8,647 nucleotides of DNA, from NCBI GenBank assembly GCA_046597185.1, contig JBKJLF010000834.1, positions 1 to 8,647 on the forward strand. Direction: 5' to 3'. Below the pieces are notes generated by a model, which ran no database searches, was not told the origin of the DNA, and worked only from the letters and a program-made list of their open reading frames with translations. This document shows positions 1-4,846 of this stretch, piece by piece. The stretch comes from CAMBDR01 sp046597185 (GTDB lineage: Bacteria; Pseudomonadota; Gammaproteobacteria; Burkholderiales; Burkholderiaceae_D). How positions within the stretch are numbered: position 1 is the first letter of the stretch; every line of letters starts with the position of its first letter. A program made the position numbers and the translations under genes.

Positions 1-177
1 GAGCAGGGTAGTTTTCCGCGCAAGGGCGTGCCACGGTTGGAAGAAGAGAATCGGTTTTATGTGGCGATTACCCGTACCAGGGCGCATTTGGTGTTGTTGG
101 TGCCGGAGCTTGCGCAGGCGAATGGAGGGAATGGAATGGCGGGTGTGGAGAGTGGGTTTTTGCAGCGGATGGGGTGA
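1..177 (+). CDS. UvrD/Rep-type superfamily 1 helicase, C-terminal end (partial)
   Basis: This is the last 58 codons of a gene that begins left of the window; it ends at TGA 175-177. The segment EEENRFYVAITRTRAHLVLL matches helicase motif VI of superfamily 1A (UvrD/Rep/PcrA/AddA type), where the VAxTRxR arginines contact ATP. Only about 35 residues follow the motif, so the protein lacks the long tail of UvrD. The gene could be a stand-alone UvrD-like helicase, an AddA/RecB-like nuclease-helicase or a defence-associated helicase; the N-terminal part is needed to decide. It lies just upstream of, and in the same direction as, the RloA/RloB pair, but the 124-nt gap with an inverted repeat argues against tight coupling. 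Confidence 0.8.
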   Translation, partial: EQGSFPRKGVPRLEEENRFYVAITRTRAHLVLLVPELAQANGGNGMAGVESGFLQRMG

Positions 178-199
178 GGATGACTCGTGAAGTGCTGTG

Positions 200-239
200 G
201 CAGAATTTTAAAAAATGGGCTTAAATGTAGAAATTCTGC
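200..239. repeat. 9-bp perfect inverted repeat upstream of the RloA-like gene
   Basis: GCAGAATTT at 200-208 is the exact reverse complement of AAATTCTGC at 231-239, separated by 22 nt rich in A and T. No T-run follows the right arm, so it is not a standard intrinsic terminator for the helicase gene. It could be an operator or an RNA hairpin ahead of the defence genes. A related string, AAAATTTCTGC, ends directly at the ATG of the next gene (291-301). Confidence 0.4.
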
Positions 240-301
240 GCAAAGCGGGTAAATTATTGGATAATGGTATGAAATTAAACTCTTATCTGTAAAATTTCTG
301 C

Positions 302-1561
302 ATGTTAATCGAATTCTCAGTCAGCAACTTCCGCTCCTTCCGTGAAAGGCAAACCTTTTCCATGGTGGCGGCACCGCGCCTGCGCAAGAAGGAAAATGTG
401 ATTTCCCCCGTAGTGAAAGGGGAAAAGCTTCCGGATCTGCTGAAAATGGCAGCGGTGTATGGGCCCAATGCGTCGGGCAAGAGTAATTTGGTGAAGGCGC
501 TGGGTGTGTTTCGCGACATTATGACACCAGAACCAAGTACGGAGAAACAAGCGCTGCCGGTTGCACCATTTCGTTTCGATCCCACTTTAATCGATCAACC
601 TAGCCGCTTTGAATGGCATTTTATTTGTGAACATCAGCGTTACGCGTTTGAACTGGCGCTCACCTCAGAACGGATTATTGAAGAGAAATTGACTTCCTTC
701 CCAATGGGCAAGGAAACCATTCTTTATCACCGCCAGCGCAATGGAAATGGCGATCAATATCATTTTGGTGCGCAGCTTGAAGGTGGGGAATTTTTACATC
801 AAGCATGGCGTGACCTCACCAATTCGCAAACCCTGTTTATCAAACAGGCCGTGGCCAATAGCAATGAAGCGTTAAAACAGCTAGGTGTGCCTTTTGGCTG
901 GCTTGCGGCCTCCAGCAAACTAGGTGCAGATAGGATGCAAACGTGGGCAACGGGAGCACTGCATTTAGCGGCATTGCAACCGAAGATTGCGGCAGAAATA
1001 GCAACTTTTTTGCAAAGCATTGATGTCCCCATGGTGGATATGCGATTTGAACAAAATGCGGATGCTTACAAGAGCCCTGATTTGACAGATTCAGAATTGT
1101 TAGTCATGCTGACAAACCCGGCTAAACGCGCCAAAGCCACATTCACCCATGAAACGGCACTCGGCAAAGCAGAATTTGATTTGGCAGACGAATCAGAAGG
1201 GACGCATAATTTAATCGGCTTTTGGCTACTTTGGGCTGCGCATAATCGCCAGGGTAATGAAAGCAATTTTCTTGCCATAGATGAACTCGACAGCAGCCTT
1301 CACCCGAATATTATCAGCACGCTCATCCAGCAACGACAAACGCAGGAACAAGGTGGCCAACTCATCTTCACCACCCACGATACTCACCTTATGGACACCA
1401 AACTCCTGCGTCGTGACCAAATCTGGCTCACGGAGCGCGATGCCAACGGTGCCACCCAACTCTACTCGATCCACGACATTGCAGGCCGCGAGAGTGAAGA
1501 TATCGAAAAGCGCTACTACGAAGGCCGTTACCGTGGTTTGCCTGTTCTGCGCGGAAAGTAA
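302..1561 (+). CDS. rloA: AAA_15-type ATPase, RloA/AbiLi-like, probable anti-phage ATPase
   Basis: This 419-residue protein has the layout of the AAA_15/AAA_21 group of ABC-like ATPases (OLD/RecF/SMC-related). The N-terminal strand MLIEFSVSNFRSF is typical. The Walker A motif is GPNASGKS at residues 54-61. A signature-like DESEGT lies at 296-301, Walker B is FLAIDELDSSLHP with D327-E328, and the switch histidine is in TTHD (H359). The middle (about 100-290) is the variable insertion usual in this family. With the RloB-type gene 3 nt downstream it forms an RloA-RloB (AbiLi-AbiLii) pair, a known abortive-infection layout in which the ATPase probably senses infection or gates the effector. An in-frame stop at 290-292 makes ATG 302 the first possible start, but no Shine-Dalgarno sequence precedes it. 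Function is inferred from family and context. Confidence 0.85.
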   Translation: MLIEFSVSNFRSFRERQTFSMVAAPRLRKKENVISPVVKGEKLPDLLKMAAVYGPNASGKSNLVKALGVFRDIMTPEPSTEKQALPVAPFRFDPTLIDQPSRFEWHFICEHQRYAFELALTSERIIEEKLTSFPMGKETILYHRQRNGNGDQYHFGAQLEGGEFLHQAWRDLTNSQTLFIKQAVANSNEALKQLGVPFGWLAASSKLGADRMQTWATGALHLAALQPKIAAEIATFLQSIDVPMVDMRFEQNADAYKSPDLTDSELLVMLTNPAKRAKATFTHETALGKAEFDLADESEGTHNLIGFWLLWAAHNRQGNESNFLAIDELDSSLHPNIISTLIQQRQTQEQGGQLIFTTHDTHLMDTKLLRRDQIWLTERDANGATQLYSIHDIAGRESEDIEKRYYEGRYRGLPVLRGK

Positions 1562-1564
1562 GCG

Positions 1565-2194
1565 ATGGCGCGGCCCTCATTTACCCGCACTGGCGGCAAA
1601 TTCAAACCACAGCCCACGGTGCTGGTGATTTGCGAGGACAGCAAATCCGGCAAAAGCTACCTGCAAGACGCGGCCCAGCATTTTCGCGCCCATGTGAATG
1701 TGGAAATCGTGCATTGTGGTGCCACCGATCCCGGTAATATCGTCAAGGAAGCCTTAAAACGGCGCGCCAGATTTGAACAAGTCTATTGCGTCATCGACCG
1801 CGACCGCCATGAAACCTTCGACAGCGCACAACGCCTGTTAAAAGCCAACAAAGACACCAACGTCGAGCTCATCGTTTCTTACCCCTGTTATGAATTTTGG
1901 CTACTGCTGCACTTTGGCTATTGCCGCCCGGCTTATCAAGCGCAAGGCAATAAATCGCCCGGTGAGATGGTGGTGGCGGATTTGCGCAAAAAACCGGACA
2001 TGCAAGACTATGCCAAAGGCGACACGACCGAACTGTTTGCGCGCTTGCTCACACGGCTACCGGATGCACGCAAACACGCCGCCAAAGTACTTGGTGATGT
2101 GGCGCAAACCAACGAACTCAATCCCAGTACAGCCCTGCATTTATTACTGGATCAATTTGAAGTTCTGGGCCAACTTCAGCCTGCCATAGTCTAA
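1565..2194 (+). CDS. rloB: RloB/AbiLii-family protein, Toprim-like effector
   Basis: This 209-residue protein carries the landmarks of the RloB family. The first strand VLVICEDSKSGKSY contains the conserved acidic residue E24. The segment YCVIDRDRH contains D78 and D80, resembling the DxD of Toprim folds. The block SYPCYEFWLLLHF (105-117) is the family's most recognisable motif. E24 plus D78/D80 would form a metal site like that of OLD-type nucleases; this is an inference from the motifs. GGAAAG at 1553-1558 gives a ribosome site 6 nt before the ATG, and only 3 nt separate it from the ATPase stop, so the two genes are almost certainly co-translated. In AbiL-type systems this partner is thought to be the toxic or effector subunit. 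No terminator is visible after it. Confidence 0.85.
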   Translation: MARPSFTRTGGKFKPQPTVLVICEDSKSGKSYLQDAAQHFRAHVNVEIVHCGATDPGNIVKEALKRRARFEQVYCVIDRDRHETFDSAQRLLKANKDTNVELIVSYPCYEFWLLLHFGYCRPAYQAQGNKSPGEMVVADLRKKPDMQDYAKGDTTELFARLLTRLPDARKHAAKVLGDVAQTNELNPSTALHLLLDQFEVLGQLQPAIV

Positions 2195-2283
2195 ATTACA
2201 TTCCATGCAAGTAGTCAAAAAACTGTCCGAACATACCCATTGCCGTTTAACGCGCCACGATATATCATTTCGCCCTGCCCGAA

Positions 2284-2415
2284 TCATTCAAATGCCCACA
2301 CACGCAAGCCCTGTTTGCAGGCAACACCGTCGCCAGGTTTGCCAACATTCGTATTGTGGCCGAGCGCAAACTGCAAATGTTGCATCGTGTTACCCGACTT
2401 GAAAATTGTAAATCG
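2284..2415 (+). pseudogene. HigB/RelE-family toxin remnant (N-terminal half only)
   Basis: One frame reads SFKCPHTQALFAG followed by NTVARFANIRIVAERKLQML and HRVTRLENCKSS. This follows the N-terminal half of the widespread HigB/RelE-type toxin that starts roughly MIxSFKCxDTxALF and continues VARFxxIxxVAxRKLxxL and RLEDL. The usual second half (PPGNRLEAL...GQxSIRIN.QWRICF), which carries most of the active-site region, is absent; the frame runs into unrelated sequence and stops at TGA 2464-2466. No ATG, GTG or TTG lies between the upstream stop (TAA 2248-2250) and the homologous part; CTG 2275 sits near the expected start. It covers about 44 of roughly 92 residues, and no HigA-type antitoxin gene follows directly. 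The match is from memory of the family pattern, not a search. Confidence 0.65.
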
Positions 2416-2425
2416 TCCTTGACAT
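2406..2425. promoter_or_regulatory. Operator-like site O1 (over the -35 box)
   Basis: The site reads TTGTAAAT-N4-CTTGACAT. The right half fits the CTTkACAT half-site exactly and contains the -35 box; the left half matches ATGTmAAG at 6 of 8 positions. It is the weakest of three sites with the same 8-4-8 layout. Protein bound here would be expected to block RNA polymerase. Confidence 0.45.
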
Positions 2426-2446
2426 CCGATTTTTTTCGTGTAATAT
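2419..2446 (+). promoter_or_regulatory. Sigma70-like promoter of the membrane protein/XRE operon
   Basis: A perfect -35 box TTGACA (2419-2424) is followed after 16 bp by TAATAT (2441-2446), a 4/6 match to the -10 consensus. Transcription would start near 2453, about 115 nt before the ATG at 2567. Operator-like sites cover both boxes. Confidence 0.6.
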
Positions 2447-2464
2447 GTCAAGCATGCTTTACAT
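2445..2464. promoter_or_regulatory. Operator-like site O2 (over -10 and start of transcription)
   Basis: The site reads ATGTCAAG-CATG-CTTTACAT and is a 20-bp palindrome with 9 of 10 symmetric pairs and a perfect 10-bp core, AAGCATGCTT. It overlaps the end of the -10 box and the predicted start of transcription. It shares 18 of 20 positions with site O3. The likely ligand is the XRE-type regulator encoded by the second gene of the operon; this is inferred from position. Confidence 0.6.
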
Positions 2465-2484
2465 GATCCACCCCACGCCAAACC

Positions 2485-2510
2485 AGGCAGCACTCTGCGC
2501 TGCTTTTTTT
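2485..2510 (+). terminator. Intrinsic terminator or attenuator in the leader
   Basis: GCAGC (2487-2491) and GCTGC (2499-2503) form a stem with a 7-nt loop, extendable by a G-U and an A-U pair, followed by seven T (2504-2510). It lies about 30-58 nt after the predicted start of transcription and before the first gene, so it would stop a short leader RNA unless read through. Confidence 0.5.
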
Positions 2511-2520
2511 ATCGCCCGTC

Positions 2521-2540
2521 ATGTCAAGCACCCTTTACAT
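2521..2540. promoter_or_regulatory. Operator-like site O3 (between terminator and ribosome site)
   Basis: The site reads ATGTCAAG-CACC-CTTTACAT. Both 8-bp half-sites are identical to those of O2, and only two bases of the 4-bp spacer differ. It lies 76 bp after O2 and 13 nt before the Shine-Dalgarno sequence (GGAGGA, 2554-2559). Conservation of the half-sites with a changed spacer is what a dimeric repressor site would show. Confidence 0.55.
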
Positions 2541-2566
2541 TCAACCCGTCGCCGGAGGAAAGCACC

Positions 2567-2974
2567 ATGCAAGAAAGCAAATATTCAAAAAAAGAATTGG
2601 CCAGCAGTAAAAAGTACACGCTCGAACTGGCCATCGTTATCGTGCTCTACATGGTCGTGCTGTTTGCCTCCATCAGCTTTGCCAAAACCATGGAAGCGGG
2701 CATGGCGCGCACCATCGTGGTGTTGCTGCCGACCTTGCCCGCCTTGGGCATGTTATGGGTGATTGTGCGTTTTTTAAGGCGTATGGATGAATACCAAAGA
2801 GTACGGTTGCTGGAGCTTCTGGCCATTGCCGGGGCCATTACCGTGTGCTTTAGCTTCAGCTATGGTTTTTTGGAAGGCATCGGCTACCCCAAATTGAGCG
2901 GTTTTATCATCTACGCCGTGTATATGGGCAGTTGGCTGGTAATGAGCCTGGCGCGCAAGTTTTGGGAGCGCTGA
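2567..2974 (+). CDS. Small four-helix integral membrane protein, function unknown
   Basis: This 135-residue protein has four predicted membrane helices, about residues 19-41, 47-68, 82-102 and 110-129. A lysine-rich N-terminus (K5, K8, K9, K15, K16) and the basic loop RFLRRMDEYQRVR (68-80) between helices 2 and 3 suggest both sit in the cytoplasm. The pattern RRMDEYQR...LLELLAIA...SYGFLEGIGYP resembles a group of uncharacterised small membrane proteins often encoded next to a short XRE regulator; no function is known to me. GGAGGA at 2554-2559 gives a strong ribosome site 7 nt before the ATG. The next gene starts 1 nt after its stop. Its expression is probably controlled by the operator sites upstream. 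It could serve as a membrane partner or sensor for the regulator, but nothing in the sequence proves this. Confidence 0.8.
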   Translation: MQESKYSKKELASSKKYTLELAIVIVLYMVVLFASISFAKTMEAGMARTIVVLLPTLPALGMLWVIVRFLRRMDEYQRVRLLELLAIAGAITVCFSFSYGFLEGIGYPKLSGFIIYAVYMGSWLVMSLARKFWER

Positions 2975-2975
2975 A

Positions 2976-3167
2976 ATGAAAAACATCATCAAACAATTAC
3001 GTGCCGAACGTGATTGGAGCCAAGCCACCCTGGCCGATCATCTGGAAGTATCACGCCAAACCGTGAATGCGCTCGAAACCGGGCGCTACGACCCCAGCCT
3101 GCCACTGGCATTCACGATTGCGAAACTGTTTAACAAAAAAATTGAAGAGATATTTTTCGTCGATTAA
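2976..3167 (+). CDS. XRE/Cro-C1-type HTH transcriptional regulator (63 aa)
   Basis: The protein is almost only a DNA-binding domain. Its helix-turn-helix spans Q16-E34: QATLADHLEVSRQTVNALET, with S26-L33 as the recognition helix, and the tail PSLPLAFTIAKLFNKKIEEI is typical of short XRE regulators of the YgzD/YozG kind. It has no separate ligand or dimerisation domain. The ATG lies 1 nt after the stop of the membrane protein gene, so translation is likely coupled. The small size, the operon with a membrane protein and the three similar palindromic sites at the promoter suggest an autoregulator. It is not a HigA antitoxin by size or position, although a toxin remnant lies upstream. Confidence 0.88.
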   Translation: MKNIIKQLRAERDWSQATLADHLEVSRQTVNALETGRYDPSLPLAFTIAKLFNKKIEEIFFVD

Positions 3168-3250
3168 GCCGACCCGGCCTAAAAATTTGATCACTCTAAT
3201 GCCTGCACTGTAATCCCACTATTTATTGACATTGAAGAAGGAGCTTGAAC

Positions 3251-4273
3251 ATGAACTTAGCAAAAATCTGCCACGGCAAAATCAATCGCATCGCACTCAT
3301 CGGGGCCTTATTGGCTTGTATCGCAGCCGTCCATAACGATGCGGCTGCAGCGGAAAATATCAGCAGCCCGGCCGTCAGCAGTGCGGCCACCATCAGCACC
3401 GCAAGCGCGTCATTTCAGGTCGGCAGCATGTATGTGGAAGTACGCGGCAACGGCGCAGGCAAGGGCGCGCCGATTATTTTGATTCCCGGCTTATCCAGCG
3501 GGCCTTATGTTTGGGATGCCACGGTCAAACAATTAGAAAAAGATCACACTTTATACTTGGTCACGTTGGCCGGTTTTAACGGTAAAGCACCGATGCCCGG
3601 CGCGATGATGGAACAAGCCCGCCAATCTTTGCTCGATTTGATCCGAAGCAAAAAAATCGAACAACCGATTTTGATCGGCCACAGCCTGGGGGCGATTTTA
3701 TCCATTTGGTTTGCCGAGCAAAACCCAGCTTTAATTCGCGCCGTGTTTGCGGTGGATGGCTTACCCGTGTTTCCCCGCACCGAAACCATGACGGCAGAAC
3801 AAAGGCAAGCCATGGCGCAGGGCGTGAAAGCGCAAATGGCGGCGGAAACGCCGGAATCATTTGCCGTCAGCCAATTGCAATATATGCAGAACATCGGCGT
3901 GATCAATCCTGCACTGGCCAAAACCTTGGCCCAGCGTAGCGCCAGCAGTGACCGGGCCGCTGTTGCCCAATACATGAGTGAATTGCTGGCCATGGATATT
4001 CGCAAAGATTTGCCCGCCATTAGCGTACCCGTGGCGCTTGTGGTGCCTTACAATGCGCCGGATATGGCGGCGGCAGGCATTACGGAACCCGCCAAGGCGG
4101 CGTATTATGCATCGTTGTTGGCAGGTACGCCCAAGCTGCAAGTGCTATCCATCAAAGACGCCAGACATTTTGCGATGTTGGATCAACCCAGGGTGTTTGC
4201 CGAGAAATTGGCGGGGTTTATTCAAGCACTGAACCAAGTGAGCCAGGTGAGCCAAGTGAACAAGGTGAAATAG
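3251..4273 (+). CDS. Exported alpha/beta-fold hydrolase
   Basis: This 340-residue protein has an alpha/beta-hydrolase fold. An oxyanion-loop region IPGLSSGPYVWD is followed by the nucleophile elbow GHSLG (143-147, Ser145) and a C-terminal histidine in DARHFAMLDQP (His306); Asp271 is a candidate for the acid. The N-terminus has basic residues and a hydrophobic stretch IALIGALLACIAAV, then DAAAAEN, fitting Sec export with cleavage after the alanines. LLAC could instead be a lipobox, making it a lipoprotein. ATG 3251 is preferred over TTG 3245 because AAGGAG (3238-3243) lies 7 nt before it. The substrate is unknown; esterase or lactonase activity is possible. Low-complexity residues 36-52 link the signal to the domain, and the last codons are a tandem repeat. 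No convincing promoter was found in the 83 nt upstream. Confidence 0.85.
   Translation: MNLAKICHGKINRIALIGALLACIAAVHNDAAAAENISSPAVSSAATISTASASFQVGSMYVEVRGNGAGKGAPIILIPGLSSGPYVWDATVKQLEKDHTLYLVTLAGFNGKAPMPGAMMEQARQSLLDLIRSKKIEQPILIGHSLGAILSIWFAEQNPALIRAVFAVDGLPVFPRTETMTAEQRQAMAQGVKAQMAAETPESFAVSQLQYMQNIGVINPALAKTLAQRSASSDRAAVAQYMSELLAMDIRKDLPAISVPVALVVPYNAPDMAAAGITEPAKAAYYASLLAGTPKLQVLSIKDARHFAMLDQPRVFAEKLAGFIQALNQVSQVSQVNKVK
4232..4267 (+). repeat. Four tandem 9-bp units at the 3' end of the hydrolase gene
   Basis: Four consecutive units, AACCAAGTG, AGCCAGGTG, AGCCAAGTG and AACAAGGTG, encode NQV-SQV-SQV-NKV just before the final lysine and stop. The unit length keeps the frame, so copy-number changes would only lengthen or shorten a polar C-terminal tail outside the hydrolase core. 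Confidence 0.8.
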
Positions 4274-4303
4274 CCAGGGTGGACACCTTGACCATTGGGA
4301 ATC

Positions 4304-4326
4304 AGGATGAGCTGCTGGCTCATCCT
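4304..4326. other. Hairpin between convergent genes
   Basis: AGGATGAGC (4304-4312) and GCTCATCCT (4318-4326) form a perfect 9-bp stem with a 5-nt loop between the converging hydrolase and minus-strand genes. No T-run follows on either strand, so it is not a classical intrinsic terminator, but it could protect or end transcripts from both sides. Confidence 0.5.
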
Positions 4327-4337
4327 TGATGGTGCTT

Positions 4338-4358
4338 AGCCGCGAGTCGGCTTATTTT
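4338..4358 (+). terminator. Weak intrinsic terminator for the hydrolase gene
   Basis: AGCCG (4338-4342) and CGGCT (4348-4352) form a 5-bp GC-rich stem with a 5-nt loop, followed by TTATTTT on the plus strand. It overlaps the stop codon of the opposing gene. The stem is short, so the call is tentative. Confidence 0.35.
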
Positions 4359-4801
4359 GCCGTATCTTCAATTTGAACAAACTGGCCCTTAAACGCAACG
4401 CCCGCCATAATCGCACCGACGTGGCATTCAAACTCGGTGTCGCTGGAGTTTTCCACATTGTTGTAGTTGCTCACGATATTGATAACCGCATTGGCCCCCA
4501 ATTGTTTGGCGCGCTTTTGCAAGGCCAACATGTCGGATAAAAATACCCAGTTGCAGGCTTTTTCATTGCTCTTGCCAAAGGCATTGGTCTTTTGGCTGGT
4601 TTTATCGCTGCCCAAGCGCTTCAGAATCTTCGGTGTTGGTTGATTGCCAAAGTAAAATTTGACGGAGTCACCCAATTTTTCCTGTGCATCATTGGCGGCA
4701 ATGGCGCCTGCAATGGGTAACATTACCTTGGTATCACTCGCTTGCGCAGGGATAGCTTGAACTGCTACGAGTGCCAGTGCTATTGCGATTAATTGCTTCA
4801 T
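4352..4801 (-). CDS. Small secreted protein of the 'excinuclease ATPase subunit' annotation group; function unknown
   Basis: This 149-residue protein has a clear Sec signal peptide (MKQLIAIALALVAVQAIPAQA, predicted cleavage after A21). The mature part contains KFYFGNQ (48-54), TNAFGKSNEKACNWVF (72-87), RAKQLGANAVINIVS (97-111) and the FECHVGAIMAGVAFKG block (124-139). Similar small proteins in proteobacteria are often named 'excinuclease ATPase subunit', but there is no ATPase motif and an exported protein cannot act in UvrABC repair. The LGANAVINI segment is reminiscent of YbjQ-like folds. C83 and C126 are the only cysteines and could form a disulfide. The ribosome site GAAGGAAG precedes the ATG by about 4 nt. 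It starts 45 nt after the second ketosynthase and may be the last gene of that operon. Confidence 0.75.
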   Translation of the reverse strand: MKQLIAIALALVAVQAIPAQASDTKVMLPIAGAIAANDAQEKLGDSVKFYFGNQPTPKILKRLGSDKTSQKTNAFGKSNEKACNWVFLSDMLALQKRAKQLGANAVINIVSNYNNVENSSDTEFECHVGAIMAGVAFKGQFVQIEDTAK

Positions 4802-4846
4802 TTTGCTTCCTTCTTTTGGTTGATAAATAAACTGGTGTGTTTCAAA

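Noticed and set aside
2205..2422. Two overlapping open frames of 60-65 codons after rloB
   Set aside because: Neither has a ribosome site or recognisable protein features, and the toxin-like frame in the same stretch explains the sequence better.
2445..2762. Open frame of 105 codons overlapping the membrane protein gene
   Set aside because: It runs through operator O2, the terminator-like hairpin and O3, has no ribosome site, and its second half is an out-of-frame shadow of the membrane protein gene. Only its first codons are kept as a possible leader peptide idea.
2976..3167. XRE gene as the HigA antitoxin of the toxin remnant
   Set aside because: It is far shorter than usual HigA proteins, lies about 560 nt away behind a membrane protein gene, and is in an operon with its own promoter.
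3168..3190. GCCG-ACC-CGGC hairpin after the XRE gene as a terminator
   Set aside because: The stem has only 4 bp with a 3-nt loop, and is followed by A-rich rather than T-rich sequence.
3225..3232. ATTGACAT as a fourth operator half-site or a promoter for the hydrolase
   Set aside because: The matching left half is absent, and as a -35 box it would place the -10 box over the start codon.
3245..3250. TTG 3245 as the hydrolase start
   Set aside because: It is only 1 nt from the Shine-Dalgarno sequence, while ATG 3251 has the normal 7-nt spacing.
3544..4020. 158-codon minus-strand frame opposite the hydrolase
   Set aside because: It is antisense to a clear alpha/beta-hydrolase and has no ribosome site or domain pattern of its own.
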